Shown here one piece after another: positions 1 through 7,079 of a DNA stretch of 8,328 bases. The notes below the pieces were generated by a model. That model saw only the letters and a program-made list of their open reading frames with translations, did no database searches and was not told where the DNA came from. A program made the position numbers and the translations under genes. The stretch's first letter is position 1. Each line of letters opens with the position of its first letter. The stretch is from Pseudomonadota bacterium (lineage in GTDB: Bacteria; Pseudomonadota; Alphaproteobacteria; Rhizobiales; Hyphomicrobiaceae), in contig JAFAFW010000083.1 in assembly GCA_023423275.1 (NCBI GenBank), positions 1 through 8,328 on the forward strand, written 5' to 3'.

Positions 1-489
1 TGCCGCCAGATCATCGGAAGCACGTGGAACGGTCGTGAGCTGCGCACTCTGGTTGTTGGCCAGATTGACAAGCGAGCCAGATCCGTCGGCGTCGATCGTC
101 GCGACGGCCGGTACCTTGTATTTCGACGCAACGGGTTGAATACGTTCGAGCTTATCGCCGCCAACGACGACCAGCGAGGGCTCGGCATCGCCGATGAACT
201 AATCGAGTTCCGCGGTCGTGTAGGCTGTATTCAGCGGATTGAAGACCGCCCCCACCTTGAGCGTCGCCAGATAGAGCAGCACGTTGGGCAGCGATTTTTC
301 GACCTGCACGAGCACGCGGTCACCGGGCTTGATACCAAGCGCGATCAGGGCGTTGGCCATGCGCGAGACTTGTTCCGCCAGGCTGGAGTAGGAGATATCG
401 CCCACGCCGGGCAGGGAGAACGCGATTGCAGGCCCTGCGTCGTGAAAGCGCTTTTCAAAGGCCGCGTAGAGATTTCCGTCGATTGGCAT
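1..489 (-). pseudogene. matB: Malonyl-CoA synthetase-like (MatB-type) acyl-CoA synthetase, N-terminal part, interrupted by in-frame TAG; 3' end outside window
   Basis: The family (ANL superfamily, AMP-binding) activates malonate or methylmalonate with ATP and CoA in the cytoplasm. The first 96 residues carry the usual N-terminal subdomain, with stretches such as GDRVLVQVEKS, LYLATLKVGAVF and NPLNTAYTTAELD. That last stretch matches the recalled MatB consensus NPLNTAYTxxELDYFIxDAEP, in which the residue after ELD is Tyr. Here that codon (199-201 on the minus strand) is TAG. The same frame then continues for 66 codons to the window edge as FIGDAEPSLVVVGGDK... and ends in SDDLAA, the segment that precedes the P-loop (YTSGTTG) in the family. 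There is therefore one point nonsense change and no frameshift. The ATP-binding and C-terminal lid regions lie outside the window. The start ATG at 487-489 has only a weak upstream CGAG as ribosome site. I infer a pseudogene or sequencing error. The malonate specificity is a family-level guess, and another short- or medium-chain acyl-CoA synthetase is possible. Confidence 0.75.
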
Positions 490-670
490 CGGAACTCGAT
501 CTGAAAAATGGGATACGAAGGCGCCTCAATGGGGCCGCCGGATAAAACGTCTTTTGGCTGGCCAAGGCAAGTCTACGTTATGCTGCGCTGCCCGCATGGA
601 TTGCCTACCAGCCGCCACACGGCCATGTTAACTGCTCTGCATCGTTCAAGTTTGTGGCGGGGATCAGCAT
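490..670. other. Divergent intergenic spacer between the matB-like gene and the exported-protein gene
   Basis: This 181-bp stretch separates two genes that point away from each other and so should hold both promoters. Apart from the weak minus-strand candidate at 542-570, I see no good plus-strand promoter. A TTGGCT/TATGCT pair around 555-585 has a 19-base spacing, which is poor. No clear operator, terminator or small gene is visible; the short open frames here have no ribosome site or family resemblance. Confidence 0.5.
542..570 (-). promoter_or_regulatory. Candidate sigma-70 promoter for the matB-like gene
   Basis: On the minus strand TTGCCT (565-570) and TTTTAT (542-547) are separated by exactly 17 bases, with 4 of 6 matches to consensus in each box. 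The predicted leader to the ATG at 489 is about 45 nt. Its position in the divergent spacer fits, but the boxes are only moderate matches, so this is a weak call. Confidence 0.25.
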
Positions 671-1483
671 ATGTTCCGGACAGATCTCATTGGTCTGGCA
701 GTTGCTCTGGCTTGCGGTGTCATCACCGGACCAATAACCGAGGCAAGGGCCGATGCCCTTGTCATTGCCTCCAAAGCGGCGATCCGAGTGGGCAGTACGC
801 TGCCGGATGACAAGGTTCTGGAATTGCGGTCGGGCCAGTCTGTTACTGTACTCCTGACCGATGGACGCACGCGGACCATCGAAGGGCCGTTTTCAGCGCC
901 AGTCGCCAGTTTCTCCAAGGGACGGCCAGCCGACGAGGCACTCTGGACGTCGGTGGTTGCCAGCTTGCGCCGTGCAGCGCCGAGCAAGCGGACGGGCAAC
1001 GTTCACGCGAGGAAGAGAGAAACGGGCGGCAGCTATCCGTCGGGTGCGCGGAGTTACGCACGGGCACCTTCGCCTCCTGCTCCGGCGCCCGCGGCAGTCA
1101 GCGAGCGAGCGGCGGTATTCTCCTGGAAGCAGATCCCAATCGATGCGGAGGGTGACTACTGCATCGGAAAGGGGAGCGGGCTGGTTCTGGCGCGCTTGGT
1201 CGATAAGGAGATGCAGCCGGCGACGGTCATCGACGTGAGGGCTGGTGCCCGGGCTCAGGTGATTTTTGCTGCCGGCAATACAACTGCAGTCTGGCCCGCG
1301 ACGATCGTCGTGAAGACCGGTCCGTACGCGCTTCAGCTTCCGGAGAAACCGCCGCGGCAGGTCCGTCTGCGAGTTATTGATCCGCTCCCGCAGGCCGACG
1401 AGACGCTGCGTTTGCTGCACAGCCAGAGGTGTCAGGCGCAGATCGATGCCTGGTTGCGCGGCGTCGCGACGGCCAGCCGTTGA
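671..1483 (+). CDS. Exported protein of unknown function, two small domains joined by a Pro/Ala/Arg-rich linker
   Basis: The protein is 270 residues. Residues 1-27 form a signal peptide with a hydrophobic core LIGLAVALACGVITG and an A-R-A signal peptidase I site before Asp28, so it is probably periplasmic. Residues 28-100 form a small beta-rich-looking domain with LRSGQSVTVLLTDGRTRTIEGPFS, loosely like FecR-type or cell-surface 'G-x-x-R-x-x-x-G-P' repeats. Residues 101-147 are a low-complexity basic and proline-rich linker. Residues 148-262 form a second domain beginning FSWKQIPIDAEGDYCI and including TTAVWPATIVV and a GPYALQL strand. The mature protein has only two cysteines, C164 and C254, which could form a disulfide. 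The ATG at 671 follows a GCGGGGA ribosome site at suitable spacing and directly precedes the signal peptide. The gene is convergent with the MFS gene, 12 bp between stops. I do not recognise a named family, and no enzyme motif is visible. It might be a periplasmic partner or structural protein, but no function can be assigned. Confidence 0.8.
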   Translation: MFRTDLIGLAVALACGVITGPITEARADALVIASKAAIRVGSTLPDDKVLELRSGQSVTVLLTDGRTRTIEGPFSAPVASFSKGRPADEALWTSVVASLRRAAPSKRTGNVHARKRETGGSYPSGARSYARAPSPPAPAPAAVSERAAVFSWKQIPIDAEGDYCIGKGSGLVLARLVDKEMQPATVIDVRAGARAQVIFAAGNTTAVWPATIVVKTGPYALQLPEKPPRQVRLRVIDPLPQADETLRLLHSQRCQAQIDAWLRGVATASR

Positions 1484-1495
1484 TGGTGGCTGGCT

Positions 1496-2794
1496 TCAGT
1501 TCGCCCTGACCGGTTCGGCGGGCGGTACGGGCTGAGGACAATCAGGATTGCCTTCGCTGCGTGGATCGAGCTCGAAGACGCTGGGCGTCGTTTTCGGTAC
1601 GGCGACGAACACTTCCTTGTTCTCGATCGGCAGTTTCGGACGCAATTGAACACGCAGCACCATGACCGCTGCGATAAACAGGTGGGCTGCGGCTGAGTAG
1701 AGGAACAGCGCGCCGTGTCCCGCCGTGTTCATGGCGGCGGCCGCAGCGAGAGGTCCGATAACGGCGCCGATCGAGAAGGTGAGCAGGAGACCGCTCGAGA
1801 CCTCGATGGCGCGCTTTTTGTTCACGAGATCGTTGGCGTGGGCGACACACAGATTATAGATCGGAAACGTCGTGGCGCCGTAGAGGATCGCGATCGGGAC
1901 GATCGCGGGAGGGCTGCTTGTGCTCAGGATATACAAGCCCACGCCGGCCGCGGAAGCCATCAGGCCGAGCACCACGATCAAAGGCCGGCGTCCAACGCGG
2001 TCTGACAGATATCCGGCTGGCCATTGGCTCGCCGCGCCGCCCAGAACCGCCGCCGTCATGAAAAGCGCGACTTCGGCCAGAGAGAAGCCCGCGCTACGCG
2101 CGTAAAGCGGCCCCAGGCTCCAGAAGCCGCTGTTCGCCAAACCGATGCAAAAGCAGCCGATGAGTGCGGCCGGCGATACATTGAACAACCAGACCGGACG
2201 CAACCGCGCTGTCTTGGGTGGAACGGGCGCGTGTGTCCTGGTCACTGCGACGGGAACCGCCGCGAGCGAATACAGAATGGCGACCAGAGAAAACAGCTCG
2301 AATCCCTTGGGCGACGGAAGCGCCATCATCTGCATGCCGAGCGTCACGACCGTGAGATTGATGACGGTGTAGGACGCGAGCACGCGGCCACGCGTTTCGA
2401 TCGTCGACGATCCTGTCAGCCAGCTCTCGATTCCCATGAAGAGGCCCGCAAAGCACAGGCCATTGAGCGCCCGCAGCGCGATCCATGCGATCGGGTCGCT
2501 CCAGATCGCATGCATCAACGGGGTGATCGTCGCGATGGACGTGAAGGCCACGAAGGATCGGATATGGCCGACCCGCGCGATGACCAAGGGTGCGAGAAGA
2601 CAGCCGGCCATCAGGCCCGCGTAATAGCCCGACCCCATCAAGCCGATTTCCAGCCGCGAAAATTGGGCGATATCAGCACGCAGCGGCAGCAAGACCGTCA
2701 GCAGGCCATTTCCCATCAACAGAATTGCTGCGGCAATGAGCAGGGCGGTGACAGGTTTCAGCAGGCCAGCCATGGAACTCGCAATTCGCGGCAA
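1496..2794 (-). CDS. Major facilitator superfamily transporter, YcaD-like
   Basis: An inner-membrane secondary transporter with about 12 hydrophobic segments, the usual count for MFS. From the TTG at 2794 it is 432 residues. Features seen, in that numbering: first membrane segment about 12-36; an N-half motif with LAPLVIARVGHIRSF (68-82); GIESWLT (121-127) followed by TRGRVLASYTVIN; a central loop about 186-200; the MFS motif A equivalent GYLSDRVGRRP (261-271); and HANDLV (319-324). The R-x-GHIR, ESWL and HAND signatures are those I associate with the YcaD-like group, whose substrates are mostly unknown. A soluble tail of about 50 residues rich in Pro, Glu and Asp (from about 383) ends the protein. 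The ATG at 2773 (residue 8) is an equally plausible start because it sits right before the first membrane segment; neither start has a strong ribosome site. It lies 23 or 44 bp after the Nudix stop, so the two are probably cotranscribed. Export of a drug or metabolite is possible but unproven. Confidence 0.88.
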   Translation of the reverse strand: MPRIASSMAGLLKPVTALLIAAAILLMGNGLLTVLLPLRADIAQFSRLEIGLMGSGYYAGLMAGCLLAPLVIARVGHIRSFVAFTSIATITPLMHAIWSDPIAWIALRALNGLCFAGLFMGIESWLTGSSTIETRGRVLASYTVINLTVVTLGMQMMALPSPKGFELFSLVAILYSLAAVPVAVTRTHAPVPPKTARLRPVWLFNVSPAALIGCFCIGLANSGFWSLGPLYARSAGFSLAEVALFMTAAVLGGAASQWPAGYLSDRVGRRPLIVVLGLMASAAGVGLYILSTSSPPAIVPIAILYGATTFPIYNLCVAHANDLVNKKRAIEVSSGLLLTFSIGAVIGPLAAAAAMNTAGHGALFLYSAAAHLFIAAVMVLRVQLRPKLPIENKEVFVAVPKTTPSVFELDPRSEGNPDCPQPVPPAEPVRAN

Positions 2795-2817
2795 ATGGGG
2801 AAAGGCGGCAGACTCGG

Positions 2818-3231
2818 TTAGTGATTCGAGGTCCTACGCCGGGCGTCCGACAGGATTTTGGCGTGATCGAAGGCCAGCGGCAATCTGCGCCAGTCGGATA
2901 CCCACCGCGCGTCGGCGGCATCGTCTCCAGCTTTGACCTTTTTGCTGCGCACCCGCGTCAGGAATACGACAGATACGGTCGGCCCGCGTGGATCGCGGCT
3001 GGGGTCCGAGTAGACGCCGAGCAGTTCGAGCCTCCCGGCCTTGACGCCCGTTTCCTCCATCAGTTCGCGCCGGCAGGCCGCCTCGACGGTTTCCCCGATC
3101 TCGACGAACCCTCCGGGCAGAGCGAGGCGCCCCTTGAACGGCGGATACTTGCGCTCGATCAGCAGAACGGCGCTCGAGGCATCGAACACGACGCAGTCGA
3201 CCGTCAGTGGCGGCGTTTTGGGTTTGGGCAT
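2818..3231 (-). CDS. Nudix hydrolase, ADP-ribose pyrophosphatase-like
   Basis: A 137-residue cytoplasmic hydrolase of nucleoside diphosphates linked to another moiety. The Nudix box is complete: G41, E47, R55-E56, L57, E59-E60, G62, V63, fitting GX5EX7REUXEEXGU, with the acidic residues that bind the catalytic metal. The preceding LALPGG and the later YSDPSRDPRGPTVSVVFL (84 to 91 region and just before) resemble the ADP-ribose pyrophosphatase group (COG1051) as I recall it, so ADP-ribose is the best substrate guess. The frame is open for 57 further codons upstream to 3402. The ATG at 3231 is preferred because a GGGGAG ribosome site sits 7 bases before it, it starts the conserved fold immediately, and the extension has no domain-like character. 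It is followed by the MFS gene with a short gap, so it is probably the first gene of a two-gene unit. The indolepyruvate oxidoreductase gene lies 157 bp upstream in the same direction. Confidence 0.92.
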   Translation of the reverse strand: MPKPKTPPLTVDCVVFDASSAVLLIERKYPPFKGRLALPGGFVEIGETVEAACRRELMEETGVKAGRLELLGVYSDPSRDPRGPTVSVVFLTRVRSKKVKAGDDAADARWVSDWRRLPLAFDHAKILSDARRRTSNH

Positions 3232-3388
3232 TCGCGTTCTCCCCGACTCAGCCGAGCGCTGATCTCCTTGGCGAGGACGCAGATTGGCCAAGCCCGGCCG
3301 CGCGAACTCACGGCCTTGACCAAAGCAGGCATTCGAGAAAACTGCAATCGATCGAGCTACGGGCAGGTGAGATTGGCGCGGAGCCAGA
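3232..3388. other. Spacer between the oxidoreductase stop and the Nudix start
   Basis: This 157-bp spacer lies between two minus-strand genes. I see no intrinsic terminator with a U-run after the oxidoreductase stop and no convincing promoter: the best pair, TTGCAG and TTTGGT 17 bases apart, has a poor -10. The Nudix and MFS genes may therefore be read partly by readthrough from the oxidoreductase. The only structure noted is the small hairpin at 3248-3262. Confidence 0.4.
3239..3244 (-). promoter_or_regulatory. Shine-Dalgarno that decides the Nudix start
   Basis: GGGGAG on the minus strand, 7 bases before the ATG at 3229-3231. It argues against the longer open frame that begins at 3402. A 5-base stem (TCAGC/GCTGA, loop of 5) at 3248-3262 ends 3 bases upstream of it and leaves the site accessible. 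Confidence 0.7.
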
Positions 3389-6300
3389 TCACTCCGCGGC
3401 AACCTTGACCGGTGTCGGATTGATCAATGCGTCGCGCAGATCCGCCTCACGCCGCTTCGCCGATTTGTAATTGGCAAGCTTCACGTGACCAAATCCCTTC
3501 ACCTCCAATGGTAGCCCGGCGAGGGCAACGGCATTGGCGTGATTGGCTTGCTCCAGCCGAGAGGCGATCTCGTCGAGTGTCGCTTCGTAGTCGGCGATCA
3601 TCTGACGTTCGAGTTTACGCTCAGCCATGTAGCCGAACACGTCCCAGCGGGTGCCGCGCAGAGCCTTGCCCTTGGCCAGAACCCGGAAGACCGGCAGCAT
3701 CCACGGCCCCAGCCGGACCTTGCGCGGGTGGCCGGTCGTCTTGTCCTTGAAGAAGGATGCCAGCAGCGGCGGCGCGAGATGGAATTCGATGGATCGCACG
3801 CCCTCGAATTGTTCATCGACCTGCTTCTGGAATTCCGGATTGGTGAACAAGCGCGCGACTTCGTATTCGTCCTTGTAGGACAGGAGCTTGTGGTAAGCGC
3901 GCGCGACCGCCGTGGCGAGACCCGTGCGGCCCGGAGCTTTCTCTTTCTCGACCGCGGCGATCCAGGCAACCTTGGAGCGGAACCGTTCGGCCAGGGCTTC
4001 GTCCTGATAGGCGGCGAGATGGCGGGTGCGGAAAGCGATGATGTCGTCCAGGCTTTCGGGCTCGTGTTCGGCCGTATGTGCCGGCGCGATGCGGCTGTCG
4101 ATGGCGGCGCGATCATGGACCGCGAGACGGCCCAGCCGGAAGGCTCCCGTGTTCATTCCGACAGCGGCGCCATTGAGAGTGATGGCTTCCTCGATGGCCG
4201 CTGCGCCGATCGGCACAAAGCCAAGCTGATACGCATAGCCAAGCAGGAACATGTTGGAGGCGATGGAGTCTCCGAACAGCTTCACCGCGTAATCGTGAGC
4301 GTCGAAAGTGTGCAGCGGGCCTTTGCGCACGCGATCCGATATCGCCTGCAGCAGCCGGTTTCCAGGGACGACCAGGTTGGGATTGCGCGTGAATTCGCCG
4401 GTCGTCATTTCATGGGTGGAAACCACAACGGCTGTTTCGTCCGGGCGCATCGTCTCCAGGATCTTGTTCGAAGCCGTGACCACGAGATCGCCACCCATCA
4501 CGAGATCCGCATTGGCGACGCCGATGCGAATGGCATGGATTTCGTCAGCCGTGCGCGCGACGCGCATGTGGCAGGCTACCGCGCCGCCTTTCTGCGCGAG
4601 GCCGGTCATATCGATGCTGCCGAAGCCCTTGCCTTCGATATGAGCGGCTTGGCCAAGGACGGCGCTGATGGTCACAACGCCCGTTCCACCGACGCCCGTC
4701 ACCAGCATGGAATAGGGGCCGTTCAGGTCCGGCTGTTTAGGCTCGGGCAAATTGGAGGACAGGCGCTCCAGCTCACTGTCGCCAGAGACGCCTTTCGACT
4801 TCTTCACCTTGGCGCCGTGCAGCGTCACGAAACTGGGACAGAAGCCTTCCAGGCACGAGAAATCCTTGTTGCACGACGACTGGTCGATCGCGCGCTTGCG
4901 GCCCAATTCGGTTTCCTGCGGGATCACGGATACGCAGTTGGATTTCTTGCCGCAATCGCCGCAGCCTTCGCAGACGGCCGGATTGATGAAGACGCGCTTG
5001 TCGGGATCGGGAAAGTCACCACGCTTGCGGCGGCGGCGCTTTTCGGCAGCGCACGTCTGGTCGTAGATCAGTGCGGTCACGCCGTCGATTTCCGAAAGCT
5101 GGCGCTGCACGGCCATCAGATCGCGACGGTGATGGGCGGACACGCCTGCGGGGAGTGTGTGATGGCCGGTATACTTGTCGGGCTCGTCGGTGACGACTTC
5201 GACCTTGCGCACGCCTTCCGCCAGCAACTGCGCCGCGATCTGCGTGACACCAATGCCGCCGTCGAGCTTCTGGCCGCCGGTCATCGCGACGGCGTCGTTA
5301 TAGAGCACCTTGTACGTGATGTTGACGTCGGCGGCGTGGGCCGCGCGGATCGCAAGACTACCCGAGTGGATGTACGTGCCGTCACCGAGGTTCTGGAAGA
5401 TGTGCTTGCGTTTGGAGAACGGGGCTTCGCCGATCCAGTTGGCGCCTTCACCGCCCATCTGGGTGAAGCCTTCCGTCTGCCGGTCCATCCATTGCGCCAT
5501 GTAATGGCAGCCGATGCCGGCGTAGGCGCGCATGCCTTCCGGGACGACGGTCGATGAATTGTGCGGGCAGCCGGAGCAGAAATACGGTGTGCGCAGGAAG
5601 GCTTCCGGCTGATCCGGGCGATTGCCCTTCAGCAGCCGCAGATCAGAGACCTTGGCTTTCAGAGTTTCGCCGCCGCTGCCCTGCCGGATCAGCCGCTCGC
5701 CGATCTCGATGGCGATATCGGTGGGTTCCAGCGCACCCTTGGCATGGAACAGCCAGTGATTGTTTTCGTCCTTCTTGCCGATCACGCGCGGCCGGTTCGG
5801 CGTATCGAAAAGCTGCTCCTTGACCTGCGTTTCGATCAGCGAGCGTTTTTCCTCGACGACGATGATGGTGTCGAGCCCTTCGGCGAAGGCCGCTACGCCG
5901 CGCGGTTCGAGCGGCCACACCATGCCGACCTTGTACAGCCGGATGCCCAGCTCGTTGGCTTTGACTTCATCGATGCCCAGTTCATCGAACGCCTGGCGGA
6001 CATCGAGATAGCTCTTGCCGGTGGTGATGATGCCGATCTTCGGGGCCGGACCGCCGCTCATGACGAGACGATCGAGCTTGTTCGCACGTCCGAACGCCAG
6101 AATCGCGGCGCGTTTGTAGTCGTGCAAACGGGCTTCTTTCGCGAGCGGCTGATCCCCAATGCGGATATTGAGCCCGCCCGGCGGCATCTGGAACGCCTCT
6201 TCGCCCGGGGTCTTGATATCGACGCGATCGATGCGGCCATCCACCGTGGCCGTGCTCTCGATGTTGTCCTTCACGCACTTGAGGCCAACCCAAACGCCCG

Positions 6301-6877
6301 CGTAACGCGACAACGCGAAGGCGAGCAGCCCATAGTCGAGAATTTCCTGCACGCCGGCCGGATTGATCACCGGGATCATGGCATCCACCATCGCGAATTC
6401 GGACTGGTGGGCGGACGTTGAGCTTTCGCAAGTGTGATCGTCACCCATCAGGGCGATCACGCCGCCATGCTTCGACGTGCCGGAATGATTGGCGTGACGA
6501 AAGACGTCGCCGGTGCGGTCGACGCCGGGACCCTTGCCGTACCAGATGCCGAAGACGCCATCGTATTTGCCTTCACCCCGCAGTTCGGCCTGCTGCGAAC
6601 CCCACAGCGCGGTGGCGGCCAAGTCTTCGTTCAGTCCAGCCTGGAAGTGAATGTGATTCTTTTCGATCAGCTTGCGCGTGCGTTCCAGCGCGCCTTCGAG
6701 GCCAGCGATCGGCGAGCCGCGGTAGCCGCTGATATAGCCCGCCGTGTTGAGACCGGCCTTCACGTCACGCGCACGCTGCATCAGCGCCAGCCGGACCACC
6801 GCCTGCGTTCCGGTAAGAATCTGGTGCGTTTCCGTGAGGTCGAACTTATCGCTCAGACTGACGGCGCGCTTGGGCAT
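3389..6877 (-). CDS. Indolepyruvate:ferredoxin oxidoreductase, fused IorA-IorB type with C-terminal DUF6537-like region
   Basis: A cytoplasmic thiamine-diphosphate and iron-sulfur enzyme of 1162 residues, the usual size for the fused form. The family oxidatively decarboxylates indolepyruvate and other aryl-pyruvates from aromatic amino acid transamination, giving aryl-acetyl-CoA, CO2 and reduced ferredoxin. Domains in order: pyrimidine-binding half about 15-400 (AGYISGYRGSPIAGLE; GKGPGVDRTGD at 115-124); FCSGCPHN at 433-440; the ThDP diphosphate site GDG at 498-500 with N527 and AMTGGQ; an iron-sulfur-type cysteine region with C636, C639, C642, C648 and C669, C675, C680; an IorB/gamma domain from about 721 with VTGVGGTGVVT (726-736) and GLAQKGGAV; and a C-terminal region from about 935 matching what I recall as DUF6537, with LGPWMLPVFRVLAKGKALRGT. 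The cysteine spacing differs from the ferredoxin CxxCxxCxxxCP form, but I recall it as normal for the fused family. GAGGT lies 5 bases before the ATG. It is a separate transcription unit by its 202-bp upstream spacer with a candidate promoter and palindrome. Confidence 0.95.
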   Translation of the reverse strand: MPKRAVSLSDKFDLTETHQILTGTQAVVRLALMQRARDVKAGLNTAGYISGYRGSPIAGLEGALERTRKLIEKNHIHFQAGLNEDLAATALWGSQQAELRGEGKYDGVFGIWYGKGPGVDRTGDVFRHANHSGTSKHGGVIALMGDDHTCESSTSAHQSEFAMVDAMIPVINPAGVQEILDYGLLAFALSRYAGVWVGLKCVKDNIESTATVDGRIDRVDIKTPGEEAFQMPPGGLNIRIGDQPLAKEARLHDYKRAAILAFGRANKLDRLVMSGGPAPKIGIITTGKSYLDVRQAFDELGIDEVKANELGIRLYKVGMVWPLEPRGVAAFAEGLDTIIVVEEKRSLIETQVKEQLFDTPNRPRVIGKKDENNHWLFHAKGALEPTDIAIEIGERLIRQGSGGETLKAKVSDLRLLKGNRPDQPEAFLRTPYFCSGCPHNSSTVVPEGMRAYAGIGCHYMAQWMDRQTEGFTQMGGEGANWIGEAPFSKRKHIFQNLGDGTYIHSGSLAIRAAHAADVNITYKVLYNDAVAMTGGQKLDGGIGVTQIAAQLLAEGVRKVEVVTDEPDKYTGHHTLPAGVSAHHRRDLMAVQRQLSEIDGVTALIYDQTCAAEKRRRRKRGDFPDPDKRVFINPAVCEGCGDCGKKSNCVSVIPQETELGRKRAIDQSSCNKDFSCLEGFCPSFVTLHGAKVKKSKGVSGDSELERLSSNLPEPKQPDLNGPYSMLVTGVGGTGVVTISAVLGQAAHIEGKGFGSIDMTGLAQKGGAVACHMRVARTADEIHAIRIGVANADLVMGGDLVVTASNKILETMRPDETAVVVSTHEMTTGEFTRNPNLVVPGNRLLQAISDRVRKGPLHTFDAHDYAVKLFGDSIASNMFLLGYAYQLGFVPIGAAAIEEAITLNGAAVGMNTGAFRLGRLAVHDRAAIDSRIAPAHTAEHEPESLDDIIAFRTRHLAAYQDEALAERFRSKVAWIAAVEKEKAPGRTGLATAVARAYHKLLSYKDEYEVARLFTNPEFQKQVDEQFEGVRSIEFHLAPPLLASFFKDKTTGHPRKVRLGPWMLPVFRVLAKGKALRGTRWDVFGYMAERKLERQMIADYEATLDEIASRLEQANHANAVALAGLPLEVKGFGHVKLANYKSAKRREADLRDALINPTPVKVAAE

Positions 6878-6882
6878 TGTGC

Positions 6883-6919
6883 ACCTCGGCTAAAGGCGCC
6901 GGCCCGGGAGGTAAGCCGA
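6883..6919 (-). promoter_or_regulatory. Leader hairpin overlapping the oxidoreductase Shine-Dalgarno
   Basis: In the minus-strand leader TCGGCT (6914-6919) can pair with AGCCGA (6886-6891), whose last two bases belong to the ribosome site GAGGT (6883-6887). An alternative, mutually exclusive pairing is ACCTC (6908-6912) with the whole GAGGT. Both would hide the ribosome site. The span between is very GC-rich (CCCGGGCCGGCGCC), which adds local structure. Pairing is seen by eye; regulation is inference and chance pairing is quite possible at this GC content. Confidence 0.3.
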
Positions 6920-6935
6920 ACCGACCCCCAACTAG

Positions 6936-6950
6936 GTCAGTAATGCTGAC
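6936..6950. promoter_or_regulatory. Perfect palindrome GTCAG-N5-CTGAC, candidate operator of the oxidoreductase gene
   Basis: A 15-base inverted repeat with 5-base arms around TAATG. It lies 2 bases downstream of the candidate -10 box, over the predicted transcription start near 6945. A repressor of a small winged-helix or Lrp-like type would fit this place and size, but no regulator gene is present in the window to pair with it. A second, weaker inverted repeat, GACAG-N8-CTGTC, lies upstream at 7033-7050. Confidence 0.4.
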
Positions 6951-6952
6951 AT

Positions 6953-6981
6953 AATATAGGCGACACCTGTATGTTCCGCAA
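6953..6981 (-). promoter_or_regulatory. Candidate sigma-70 promoter of the indolepyruvate oxidoreductase gene
   Basis: On the minus strand TTGCGG (6976-6981) and TATATT (6953-6958) are 17 bases apart. The -10 box matches 5 of 6 consensus positions and lies in a local AT-rich island that stands out from the surrounding GC-rich DNA. The -35 box shares only TTG with consensus. The predicted start near 6945 gives a leader of about 68 nt. Confidence 0.45.
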
Positions 6982-7079
6982 ACGGATACGAAATCAAACT
7001 CGCGCGACTATCCATTAATGTTGGCGCGGAGCGACAGGGATGCAACTGTCTTGGTGTGCGCTGCGGTATCCGGATGACA

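Larger units (their letters stand above)
6878..7079. other. Intergenic region between the TRAP receptor-like gene and the oxidoreductase gene
   Basis: This 202-bp stretch lies between two minus-strand genes. Its left half holds the candidate promoter, palindrome and leader hairpin of the oxidoreductase, described separately. Its right half (about 6982-7079) includes the inverted repeat GACAG-N8-CTGTC at 7033-7050. I see no U-run terminator for the TRAP receptor-like gene and no credible small gene. Confidence 0.5.

Noticed and set aside
136..504. Plus-strand 122-codon open frame opposite the matB-like fragment
   Set aside because: The minus strand reads as a clear MatB-like protein on both sides of the amber codon. 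The plus-strand translation has no recognisable features.
893..1420. Minus-strand 175-codon open frame opposite the exported-protein gene
   Set aside because: Arg-rich shadow. The plus strand has a signal peptide with a proper cleavage site and a ribosome site.
3232..3402. 57-codon N-terminal extension of the Nudix protein
   Set aside because: It is in frame but has no ribosome site near 3402, overlaps the oxidoreductase stop region and has no domain character. The GGGGAG before 3231 decides the start.
2024..3408. Plus-strand open frames of 265 and 195 codons opposite the MFS and Nudix genes
   Set aside because: Same codon-aligned antisense effect. The products are Arg/Gln-rich low-complexity text, and the opposite strand holds clear membrane segments and a perfect Nudix box.
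3389..6877. Iron-sulfur cysteine spacing in the oxidoreductase (CxxCxxCx5C and Cx5Cx4CP) as a possible degenerate cluster
   Set aside because: I recall this spacing as typical of the fused proteobacterial form, so it is probably not a lesion.
3539..6943. Very long plus-strand open frames (672, 286 and 169 codons) opposite the oxidoreductase gene
   Set aside because: They lie in the antisense frame whose codons pair exactly with the sense codons. Stops there need sense TTA, CTA or TCA, which are rare in this GC-rich gene. Their translations are Arg/Asp/His-rich without domain resemblance, while the minus strand encodes a complete known enzyme.
7033..7050. Inverted repeat GACAG-N8-CTGTC downstream of the TRAP receptor-like stop as a terminator
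   Set aside because: The stem is only 5 bases, with a loop of 8 and no following U-run on the minus strand. It may be chance or a binding site, not an intrinsic terminator.
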